64,000 bases of DNA, taken from positions 472,892 through 536,891 of the forward strand of contig CBDEFR010000001.1 in NCBI GenBank assembly GCA_965237505.1, written 5' to 3'. A program made the position numbers and the translations under genes. Of the stretch, positions 54,772-63,248 are shown one piece after another. Each line of letters begins with the position of its first letter. The stretch's first letter is position 1. Source of the DNA: NVTR01 sp965237505 (GTDB taxonomy: Bacteria > Pseudomonadota > Alphaproteobacteria > Rhodobacterales > Rhodobacteraceae). The notes under the pieces were generated by a model. The model was not told the origin of the DNA, did not search any database, and saw only the letters and a program-made list of their open reading frames with translations.

Positions 54772-56124
54772 ATGAAAACGCCGTTGACAAATCGGCAACA
54801 TGCCCGCGCGGTCATGATGCTGGGCCTGCCGTTGGTGGGCAGCCATCTGGCACAGTTCGCCGTGCAGATGACCGACACGGTGATGCTGGGCTGGTATGAA
54901 ATCAGTGCGCTGGCGGCGCTGGTGCTGGGTGGCACGTTTTTTTTCGTGCTGTTCATCATGGGCTCGGGGTTCGCGCTGGCGGTGATGCCGGTGGTGGCGG
55001 CGGCGGCGACCTCGGGTGAAGATGCGCAGGTGCGCCGGGTTACCCGGATGGCGTTGTGGCTGTCGCTGATTTTCGGGGTGCTGGTCATGCCGGTGTTCAT
55101 TTTCGCAGAGCGACTGTTGCTGGGCATCGGACAGGATGCACAGATTGCGGCAATGGCAGGCAGCTATCTGGCGATTGCCGGTTGGGGATTGATTCCGGCG
55201 CTGCTGGTGATGGTCCTGAAATCCTACCTGGCGGCACTGGAGCGCACCCAGATCGTGTTGTGGATCACCGTCGCGGCGGCAGTGCTGAATGGGTTGCTCA
55301 ATTATGCGCTGATTTTTGGCAATTGGGGGGCGCCGGAACTGGGCATTCGTGGTGCTGCGATCGCCTCGGTGGTCCTGCAAGTCGCGAGCCTGGCCGCAAT
55401 GGTCGCCTATGCGGCGCTGGTGACGCCGGAACACGCGTTGTTCCAGCGGCTCTGGCGACCGGACTGGGACGCATTTCGCAGCATCTTTAGCCTTGGCTGG
55501 CCGATCGGGCTGACGTTGCTGGCCGAGGTCGGGCTGTTTTCGGCGACCGCGATCATGATGGGCTGTATCGGCACTGTCGAGCTGGCCGCGCACGGCATTG
55601 CGATCCAGTTGGCGTCGCTGTCGTTTCTGATCCATCTTGGCCTGGCGAATGCGGCGACAATCCGCGCCGGGCAGGCGCTGGGGCGCAAGGATGAGGCGGA
55701 ACTGCGGCGTGGCGCGCTGGTGGTCATAGCCATATCGGTCGCCATTGCGCTGGCAGCGGTGCTGATCTTCGTGAGCTTTCCGCGGGTTCTGGTCGGCCTG
55801 TTCATCGACCCGCAGGATCCGGTGCGCCCGGCGGTTCTGACGGCCGGGGTCGCGCTGCTTTATGTTGCGGCGCTGTTTCAGATGGCGGATTCCGGGCAGG
55901 TGATGGCCTTGGGGCTGTTGCGCGGACTGCGCGACACCAAGGCCCCGATGATATTCGCCGCCGTCAGCTACTGGCTGATCGGGGTGCCTGCCAGCTATGT
56001 GCTCGGCTTCAACTTCGATATGGGCGGGGTCGGCATTTGGCTGGGTCTGGTCATTGGCCTGCTGGTGGCCTGGGTCACGATGATGACCCGGTTCTGGTGC
56101 CGAACCGTGCTGATATCCGGCTGA
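54772..56124 (+). CDS. MATE-family multidrug efflux transporter (NorM-like)
   Basis: This 450-residue protein has twelve predicted hydrophobic segments and the two-fold MATE repeat. LGLPLVGSHLAQFAVQMTDT begins the first half, and SLGWPIGLTLLAEVGLFSAT begins the second. ALGLLRGLRDTKAPMIFAAV is a family segment near the end. MATE proteins export cationic drugs and metabolites using sodium or proton gradients. The gene is intact and appears to be single, with a terminator-like repeat after it. Confidence 0.93.
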   Translation: MKTPLTNRQHARAVMMLGLPLVGSHLAQFAVQMTDTVMLGWYEISALAALVLGGTFFFVLFIMGSGFALAVMPVVAAAATSGEDAQVRRVTRMALWLSLIFGVLVMPVFIFAERLLLGIGQDAQIAAMAGSYLAIAGWGLIPALLVMVLKSYLAALERTQIVLWITVAAAVLNGLLNYALIFGNWGAPELGIRGAAIASVVLQVASLAAMVAYAALVTPEHALFQRLWRPDWDAFRSIFSLGWPIGLTLLAEVGLFSATAIMMGCIGTVELAAHGIAIQLASLSFLIHLGLANAATIRAGQALGRKDEAELRRGALVVIAISVAIALAAVLIFVSFPRVLVGLFIDPQDPVRPAVLTAGVALLYVAALFQMADSGQVMALGLLRGLRDTKAPMIFAAVSYWLIGVPASYVLGFNFDMGGVGIWLGLVIGLLVAWVTMMTRFWCRTVLISG

Positions 56125-56200
56125 CCGGTTACGCGGGCCGCAATCAAATTGAGACGCCTGCGGCGCCACATTTATATTGTCGCGTCTTGTCAGACGCTCG

Positions 56201-56245
56201 GCTTGCCTTCGGCGGGGATATTTTTGCAAAGAAGAATTTCAGGAC
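56201..56245. repeat. Intergenic repeat, copy 2
   Basis: TGCCTTCGGCGGGGATATTT is followed by TGCAAAGAAGAATTTCAGG. It shares the core and the purine-rich tail with the copies at 37243 and 58561. It lies 80 bases after the MATE stop in the 265-base gap before secG; nothing else is recognised in that gap. Confidence 0.5.
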
Positions 56246-56389
56246 GCATTGCAGCGTCTTTCTTGAAATTGGGCTATGCGGGTTTGTAGCTGAAACGGCA
56301 ATGCCGGCGCGCCGCGATATGGCATCCGGGGGTTGCAGAGGTTGCGCCAAGCCACTAGATACGCCTCGTTCATTCTCCAAAGGTCTGGC

Positions 56390-56740
56390 ATGGGAAACGT
56401 CGTTCTGGTCATTCACCTGATACTGGCAATTTGCCTGATAGCGATTGTGCTTTTGCAGCGTTCTGAAGGCGGCGGGCTGGGGCTTGGCGGTGGCGACGGC
56501 GGGGTTGTGTCATCGCGCGGCGCAGCAACTGCGCTTGGTAAACTGACTTGGGCCTTTGCGATCGCCTTTATCGGCACCTCGATCACGCTGACCATCATCT
56601 CGGCGCAAAATTCGGCGACCAGTTCGGTGGTGGATCGGCTGGGTATTCAGCAGCCAGCCGAAGAAGCGGGGCCTGCGGGCGAGGACCTTTTACCGCTCTC
56701 AACCAGCGACGAGCCATTGACCCAGCCGCGGGCAGACTAG
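56390..56740 (+). CDS. secG: Preprotein translocase subunit SecG
   Basis: This 116-residue protein has two transmembrane helices (VLVIHLILAICLIAIVLLQR; LTWAFAIAFIGTSITLTIIS) separated by the conserved cytoplasmic GGGLGLGGG loop with the SSRGAATALGKLT segment. It supports SecYEG-dependent protein export. The acidic, proline-rich tail is usual in this bacterial group. It is followed by pyrG after about 170 bases, a common alphaproteobacterial order. Confidence 0.94.
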   Translation: MGNVVLVIHLILAICLIAIVLLQRSEGGGLGLGGGDGGVVSSRGAATALGKLTWAFAIAFIGTSITLTIISAQNSATSSVVDRLGIQQPAEEAGPAGEDLLPLSTSDEPLTQPRAD

Positions 56741-56907
56741 ATGCACGCCTACAATCAGTTGATTGCGCGCGTATGGTGCGCGCATAATATTGCCGTCCGG
56801 TTGCGCCGGGTGGGCGAATCTGTTAGGCGTTAAATCCCGTGATACAGCGGATATTTGGGCCGCAAATCGCACTGAATTGGGCACTTGTCGCGGGAGAATT
56901 CAACCCT

Positions 56908-58551
56908 ATGGCGCGATTTGTATTCATCACCGGCGGTGTGGTGTCTTCGCTTGGCAAGGGGCTGGCTTCGGCGGCGCTGGGCGCACTTTTGCAGGCGCGT
57001 GGATATTCTGTGCGGTTGCGCAAACTTGACCCCTACCTGAATGTCGATCCCGGCACCATGAGCCCGTTTGAGCACGGCGAGGTTTTCGTCACCGACGACG
57101 GTGCCGAAACCGATCTTGATCTGGGTCATTATGAACGCTTCACCGGGGTTGCGGCGCGCAAGTCAGACTCGGTCAGTTCAGGGCGGATTTATTCGACGGT
57201 GCTCGAAAAAGAGCGCCGCGGCGATTATCTGGGCAAGACCATTCAGGTGATTCCGCATGTGACCGACGAGATCAAGAATTTTATCGCCATCGGCGAGGAC
57301 GAAGTCGATTTTATGCTCTGCGAGATCGGCGGCACGGTCGGCGATATCGAAGGTCTGCCGTTCTTTGAGGCGATCCGGCAGTTTGCCCAGGAGAAGGCGC
57401 GCGGCCAGTGCGTTTTCATGCACCTGACGCTGTTGCCTTGGTTAGGGGCGAGCGGCGAGTTGAAGACCAAGCCGACCCAGCACTCGGTGAAGGAACTGCG
57501 CTCGATCGGGCTGGCGCCAGACGTGCTGGTGTGCCGGTCTGACAAGCCGATACCGCAAAAGGAACGCGACAAGATTGCGCTGTTTTGTAACGTGCGCCAA
57601 GAGGATGTGATTGCGGCGCCGGATCTGAAAAGCATCTACGAGGCGCCGTTGGCCTATCATCGCGCGGGGCTGGACAAGGCAGTGCTTGATGCCTTCGGCA
57701 TGTCCGATGAAGCCCCGCCAGCGCTGGAGGTGTGGGAAGATATATCGGACCGGATATTCAATGCCGAGGGCGAGGTGAAAATCGCCATCGTCGGTAAGTA
57801 CACCCAGCTGGAAGACGCTTACAAATCGATCGCCGAGGCGCTGACCCACGGCGGCATGGCCAACCGGGTGAAGGTCAAGACCGAATGGATTGACGCCGAA
57901 ATTTTCGAATCCGATGACCCGGCGCCGCATTTGGAAGGCTATCACGCAATTCTGGTGCCCGGCGGCTTTGGCGAGCGCGGCACCGAGGGCAAAATCAAGG
58001 CGGCACAGTTTGCCCGTGAAAAGCGCGTGCCCTATCTGGGCATCTGTCTGGGCATGCAGATGGCGGTGATCGAAGTGGCACGCAACTTGGCCGGAATGCC
58101 CGATGCGGGGAGCGAGGAATTTGACCAGAAGGCCGGAAAAAATCGTTTTACACCAGTCGTTTACCATCTGAAGGAATGGGTGCAGGGTAACCGCATGGAA
58201 AGCCGGAAACCAAGCGACGACAAAGGTGGCACAATGCGGCTTGGCGCCTACTCGGCGATCTTGGCCAAGGGGTCCAAAGTGGCGGAAATCTATGGCAGGT
58301 GCGAGATCGAGGAACGCCATCGTCACCGCTACGAGGTCGACAACAAGTACCGCGCGCAGCTTGAGGAGCAGGGGCTGATGTTTTCCGGCATGTCGCCCGA
58401 CGGCCGTTTGCCGGAGATTGTCGAGTGGCAAGACCATCCCTGGTTTATCGGGGTGCAGTTTCACCCCGAGCTGAAGTCCAAACCGTTTGCGCCGCATCCG
58501 TTGTTCGCCGATTTTGTGCGGGCGGCCAAAGAGGTTTCGCGGCTGGTTTGA
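56908..58551 (+). CDS. pyrG: CTP synthase
   Basis: The product is 547 residues. The N-terminal synthase domain has FVFITGGVVSSLGKGLASAA, LDPYLNVDPGTMSPFEHGEV and KTKPTQHSVKELRSIGLAPD. The C-terminal class I glutaminase has the nucleophile in YLGICLGMQMAVIEVARN and the His/Glu pair in GVQFHPELKSKPFAPHPLF. It makes CTP from UTP, ATP and glutamine. I use ATG 56908 rather than the upstream in-frame extension because the family N-terminus starts there. Intact, with no unusual features. Confidence 0.97.
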   Translation: MARFVFITGGVVSSLGKGLASAALGALLQARGYSVRLRKLDPYLNVDPGTMSPFEHGEVFVTDDGAETDLDLGHYERFTGVAARKSDSVSSGRIYSTVLEKERRGDYLGKTIQVIPHVTDEIKNFIAIGEDEVDFMLCEIGGTVGDIEGLPFFEAIRQFAQEKARGQCVFMHLTLLPWLGASGELKTKPTQHSVKELRSIGLAPDVLVCRSDKPIPQKERDKIALFCNVRQEDVIAAPDLKSIYEAPLAYHRAGLDKAVLDAFGMSDEAPPALEVWEDISDRIFNAEGEVKIAIVGKYTQLEDAYKSIAEALTHGGMANRVKVKTEWIDAEIFESDDPAPHLEGYHAILVPGGFGERGTEGKIKAAQFAREKRVPYLGICLGMQMAVIEVARNLAGMPDAGSEEFDQKAGKNRFTPVVYHLKEWVQGNRMESRKPSDDKGGTMRLGAYSAILAKGSKVAEIYGRCEIEERHRHRYEVDNKYRAQLEEQGLMFSGMSPDGRLPEIVEWQDHPWFIGVQFHPELKSKPFAPHPLFADFVRAAKEVSRLV

Positions 58552-58560
58552 GGTGAGTAT

Positions 58561-58600
58561 TGCCTTCGGCGAGGAGTTTGGAGCGAAATAGAAACGCGCC
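58561..58600. repeat. Intergenic repeat, copy 3
   Basis: TGCCTTCGGCGAGGAGTTTG is followed by AGCGAAATAGAAACGCGCCGG. This matches the copy at 37243 in core and tail order. It lies 10 bases after the pyrG stop and before the TerB-like gene. Confidence 0.5.
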
Positions 58601-58715
58601 GGTGGAGCGTTTCAGCGGAAAACGGGCGGAGCCCAAAGGCAAGAAAGAAAGCCGGTGGGTGCCAAGCCCGGACACGCCTCTTTCGGTTTTTGCGGCGGCG
58701 TCTTATGTTGAGATA

Positions 58716-59159
58716 ATGTTCCAGGATTTATTAAAACGGCTGAGCCAGGCTGAACCTGCGGAATTGCCCGACACTGACGCGCGTCTGGCGCTGTCGGCAC
58801 TGCTGGTGCGGATTGCCAGAACTGACGGCGAATACGCCGACAGTGAAATTGCCCGCATTGACCGGATCAACATGACGCGCCACGATTTGTCGCCGGTGCA
58901 GGCCGCCGAACTGAGACACCAGGCCGAAGCGTTGGAAAAGGAAGCACCGGACACAGTGCGCTTTACCCGCGCGATCAAGGAGGCGGTTCCGTACGTGGAC
59001 CGCGAGGGCGTGATCGAAGCACTTTGGGATGTGGTCCTGGCGGACGGGGTGCGCGACAATGAAGAGGATGCGTTGCTGCGTCTGGTTGCCGATCTGTTGG
59101 GGGTCAATGACCGCGACAGCCATCTGGCCCGCAAAAGGGTCGAGGCGGGGCTGTGTTGA
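58716..59159 (+). CDS. TerB-like (tellurite resistance TerB family) protein
   Basis: This 147-residue all-helical protein has acidic paired-helix segments typical of TerB domains: ALLVRIARTDGEYADSEIAR and ALWDVVLADGVRDNEEDALL, each with a conserved acidic cluster that may bind metal. The ATG at 58716 gives the family length. TerB family members occur in many membrane and stress complexes and need not act in tellurite resistance. It overlaps the next gene. Confidence 0.8.
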   Translation: MFQDLLKRLSQAEPAELPDTDARLALSALLVRIARTDGEYADSEIARIDRINMTRHDLSPVQAAELRHQAEALEKEAPDTVRFTRAIKEAVPYVDREGVIEALWDVVLADGVRDNEEDALLRLVADLLGVNDRDSHLARKRVEAGLC

Positions 59160-59887
59160 TCGCATCGCTCGGCATGTACGACCGCGCCGAAACAGCCGCC
59201 TCTAACGATGCATTTTGGGAGCGGATCAGACAGATCCTGGGCTTTGGGCCCGAAAAACTTGATCGAACGATGGCGTTCCGAGATATCTGGCAAAGCCCGG
59301 ACCTGTTGTTGTCGCAGACCTGCGGAATGCCGTATCGGACCAGGTTGCACGGCCACGTGCAACTGGTCGGCACCCCGGATTATGCCCTGCCCGATGTGGC
59401 GCCCGGATATTATTTTTCGGTGCTGTTGGCGCGCGTTGGGGATGCGACCGATGTGACCGATTACAGGGACCGGGTGCTGGCCTACAACGGCCCCGAGTCA
59501 CAATCTGGCTGGGCCGCACCGCAGACCCACGCGCGCGAACTGGGTTTTCGCTTTGAGCAGCTATTTTGCAGTGGCGGCCATTTGGCCAGCGCCGTTGCCG
59601 TGGCCAATGGCGACGCCGATATTGCCGCACTTGATGCGGTCACCTGGCAGATGATTTGTGAGTACGAAGATGTCGCCAGCCAGTTGACGATGATCGGCAA
59701 AACCGCCCACACCCCCGGTCTGCCATTGATCACTTCAAACAGCCAGAACGCTGGTGTGATCCTCGCGGCGATTCGGTCTGCCATTGAAGAAATTGGCCCG
59801 GAGCATCGCAAAACTCTGCGCCTTAAAGGCATCGTCAGCATCCCGGCAGCAGAATATCTGGAAGTTCCGACACCCGCCGCGCCTTGA
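59153..59887 (+). CDS. PhnD-like phosphate/phosphonate-type binding protein domain, no signal peptide
   Basis: The product is 244 residues and resembles type 2 periplasmic binding proteins of the PhnD group (LSQTCGMPYRTRLHGHVQLV; YNGPESQSGWAAPQTHAREL; NGDADIAALDAVTWQMICEY). No signal sequence is seen from the GTG (59153) or TTG (59156) starts, which overlap the TerB-like stop. It may therefore be a cytoplasmic ligand sensor, or may lack its export signal. No transporter gene adjoins it. Intact. Confidence 0.72.
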   Translation: MLIASLGMYDRAETAASNDAFWERIRQILGFGPEKLDRTMAFRDIWQSPDLLLSQTCGMPYRTRLHGHVQLVGTPDYALPDVAPGYYFSVLLARVGDATDVTDYRDRVLAYNGPESQSGWAAPQTHARELGFRFEQLFCSGGHLASAVAVANGDADIAALDAVTWQMICEYEDVASQLTMIGKTAHTPGLPLITSNSQNAGVILAAIRSAIEEIGPEHRKTLRLKGIVSIPAAEYLEVPTPAAP

Positions 59888-60010
59888 CCAATTGGCATGA
59901 TTCTGTGCCGTATTGATCCGTTTTCGCGGCGTAAGGATCGCTTTGGCCGTTGCAATTGTTCGAAAATTCGGCGCAACTATGTCACCGACCAACGAAAGAA
60001 TGTTGCCTGA

Positions 60011-60790
60011 GTGACAAACACATCGACGCCGGTCATTGAAATCCGGGACCTTCACAAGTCTTTCGGAGCGCTGGAGGTGCTGAAAGGGGTGGACCTTGTG
60101 GCACAAAAGGGGCATGTGGTCTCGCTTATCGGATCGTCAGGGTCGGGAAAATCGACGCTGCTTCGCTGTGCCAATCTTTTGGAAGACAGCCAGCAGGGCG
60201 AGATTCTGTTTGAAGGCGAACCGATAAAATGGCGTGGCACAGGCCACGCGCGACACCCTGCGGACAAGGCGCAGGTTACCCGAATTCGCACCAATCTTTC
60301 GATGGTCTTTCAGCAGTTCAATCTTTGGTCACACATGTCGATCCTGCAAAACGTGACCGAAGCGCCGATCACCGTTCTGGGTCACGGGCGCAGCGAAATG
60401 GAGGCCCGCGGGCGGCAGCTTTTGGACAAGGTCGGCATCGGCGAAAAGGCCGACGCCTACCCGGCCTAGCTTTCGGGTGGCCAACAACAGCGCGCCGCCA
60501 TCGCGCGCGCATTGTGCATGGAGCCCAAGGCGCTGTTGTTTGACGAACCGACCTCGGCACTGGACCCGGAACTGGAACAGGAAGTCGTTAAGGTGATCAA
60601 GAACCTAGCCGCAGAGGGCCGGACGATGATCCTGGTTACCCATGACATACGCCTTGCTGGCGATGTATCCGACCATGTCGTGTTTCTTCACCAGGGCAAG
60701 ATCGAAGAACAAGGCCCGTCGGCTGAAGTCTTAAGAACCCCAAAAACAAACCGCCTGCAACAGTTTCTAAGCGCGTCTGTTGCAGCTTGA
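60011..60790 (+). pseudogene. Polar amino-acid ABC transporter ATP-binding protein with internal amber codon
   Basis: A single frame of 260 codons from GTG 60011 is broken by TAG at 60467-60469. Before it: Walker A (LIGSSGSGKSTLLRCANLLE) and the Q-loop (SMVFQQFNLWSHMSILQNV). Directly after it: the ABC signature (LSGGQQQRAAIARAL), Walker B (ALLFDEPTSALDPEL) and the H-loop (MILVTHDIRLAGDVSDHVVF). The family has AYPAQLSGGQ here, so CAG became TAG by one C-to-T change. Without readthrough neither half is an active ATPase. It precedes the matching binding-protein gene. Confidence 0.9.
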
Positions 60791-61004
60791 TAACAGCGTT
60801 AAATAAAGGGAGAAAAACATGAAAAGACTGATCTTAGTTACCGCAGCACTTGCCTGTCAATCCCGGCGTAAAAAGGGGCCATTCGCCGGAGTAAAAGTGG
60901 GCCAGTTGAGGTGCCGCGCCTTGTTGGGTGTGCTCCCCATAAAGCTAACGCGTGACAAGGCGCATGTTGGCCAAAGGCCAACATCCATCAAGTTCAGACC
61001 GGGT

Positions 61005-61755
61005 TCAGGCTCTGGCGTTTCGGCTCTGTTTTAGCCGAAAGCTGTCGCCGTTCATCTCCAGTATATGCATGTGGTGGGTGAGGCGATCCAGGAGCGCACC
61101 GGTGAGGCGCTCGGATCCGAATATTTCGGTCCATTCGTCGAACGGCAGATTTGAGGTGATGATTATGGAGCCGCGTTCATAGCATTGGGAGATGACTTCG
61201 AAGAGCAGCTCAGCGCCGGTTTTGCTCAAGGGGACAAAGCCAGTTCGTCAATGATCAGAAGGTTCTGGCTGGTGAGTTGTTTTTGGAACCTCTGCAGGCG
61301 GCGTTCATCGACAGCTTCGATCAATTCGTGAACCAGTGATGCGGCGGTTATGAAGCGGACCTTGAGGCCTTTCTGGCAGGCGGCCAATCCCAGCCTCAGT
61401 GCGACATGGGTTTTACCGGTGCCACTTGGCCCCAGGGCAATGATGTTCTGGTATTTGTCGATGTATTCACAGCGCGCCAGCTCCAGCACGAACGGCTTGT
61501 TGAGTGACGGGATCGCCTTGAAATCGAAGCTGTCCAGGCTCTTGGTGGCTGGAAACTTCGCGGCCTTGATGCGCCGCTCGATCATCCGGCGTTCCCGCTC
61601 TATCAGTTCAAGTTCGCAGAGCCGCAGTAAATACTGGACGTGATCCTTCTTCTCAGCAGCGCATTGTTGCGCAAGTTTGGAATATTCGCCCAGGAATGTC
61701 GGCAAGCGCAGTTTTTTAGGTGATGCTGCAGCAGAACCTGCGGTGTATCGGTCAT
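61005..61755 (-). pseudogene. istB: IS21 IstB, element B copy 2, frameshifted
   Basis: It is identical in most positions to the intact istB at 45252-46004. One G is missing near 61240 in the segment encoding IIDELGF, so the last third is in another frame. Walker A and B are still encoded upstream of the shift. Confidence 0.88.
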
Positions 61756-63248
61756 GCCGGCACCTGCGTCATCAGGCTCATATAGCTCGCGGGCTTGGTG
61801 GTCTCGACCAGTGCTTTGGGCAGGTAGGGGTAGATATCGAGATCGAGCCGTGGCGGGCGCCTCTCGATCCGGCAAAGCACCAGATGCTTGACCGCATCGT
61901 AGCCGATCGCGCCCAGTTCCAGCGACTGTTTGATAGCCCCGTGGACGTGCGCCATCTCGAAGCTCTCAAGGAGCCGCAGAACCTGGACGTATTCGCGCTT
62001 GCCCTTCTTGCCATGCGCGCTTCCAGCAGCCGGTGCAGGGTGGCAAACTCCCCTGGCAGGTCCCAGCCCTGCAGCGGTGCCGCCTGGTCCAGCGCGCCAA
62101 CCTTCTGTTCCAGCAGCGGCAGGAAGTGCATCGGATCGAAGACCATATCAGCCTTCTCATAGGACCGTTGGTGGCGGCGATCACCTCGGCGCCGCAGCCG
62201 ATGACGACCTCGTGGACATAGCCGCGGACCTGAACCTCGTGATGAGCGCAGGCGACCGACACCGAGTAATCGTTGTTGCGATAGCGGACCATCGAGATCG
62301 ACGTCGCCCGCGTGCTGACTTTCTCGCAGGCATCGTAGGGTACAGGCGGCAGCGCCATCAGGGCGTCGAGGTCGCGCATCAGCCGCTCGCCGATAGTCTC
62401 GGAATGACCCCGCAGAACCTCATCCTGACGTTTGAAGCATTGCTCCTCCAGCCGGACGTTCAGGTCATCGAAACTGTCGAAGCGCGGCATCGGCACCAGG
62501 AAGTTCCGCCGGCCATAACCGATTGTGCCTTCGACATTACCCTTGTCGTTGCCCTTGCCAGGACGGCCGAACCTGTCTTCGAACAGGTAATGCGACTGCA
62601 ACTCAGCAAAGGTTCTGGTGCGTTGCCGTTTTCCGTCCCCGAGAATCCGTGCCACCGCGATCGTGGTGTTGTCGTAGAGCCCTGACAGCGGCACGCCGCC
62701 GAAGAACGCAAAGGCGGAGACATGGCCATCGCAAAAGGCCTCGGTTGTCTCCGCCGGATAGGCCTTGATGAAGAACGCGTCCGAGTGCGCAGAGACATTG
62801 CAAAGTAGTGCAGCTTGCGCACGACCCCGCCAATCTCGCAAAGCGCCTCACCAAAATCAACCTGGGCGTGGCCTGGCGCGTGCGACAGCGGCACGAACAC
62901 TTCCCGAGTCCGGCGCTTCTTCTCGCGAACATAGTCGGTCACAATCGTGATCCCGCCGGTGAAGCCATGTTCATCACGCAGACGCTCATATATCCGCTTC
63001 GACGTATGCCGCTGCTTCTTGAGCCGCGACTTATCCTCTTCCAATATCTGGTTGATGATCGGAATGAACGGGTCAAGCTTTGGACGGGCTGGTGGCCCAT
63101 TCCTGCGATACCCCGGTGGCACCGCATGCTTCAGGATCTTCGACACAGTCTTGCGGTCTATCCCGAAATGACCGGCCGCCGCCCGCTCACTCATCCCACC
63201 GACATGACACGCACGCCGAACCCGGCTGTACAATTCCACAGAATACAT
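61752..63248 (-). pseudogene. istA: IS21 IstA, element B copy 2, three frameshifts
   Basis: Compared with copy 1, single bases are missing near 62793 (AMSLPHSD), 62169 (EVIARHQR) and 62012 (ARMGKKGK), each within a run of C or G. The C-terminal end (LDLDIYPYLPKALVETTKPA) that copy 1 has lost to the IS256 is continuous here. Substitutions such as PFIPIINQ for PLIPLINQ show that the copies have really diverged. Confidence 0.88.

Noticed and set aside
54664..56229. 521-codon minus-strand open frame antisense to the MATE gene
   Set aside because: It is extremely rich in Arg, His and Gln with no domains, while the plus strand encodes a complete MATE transporter.
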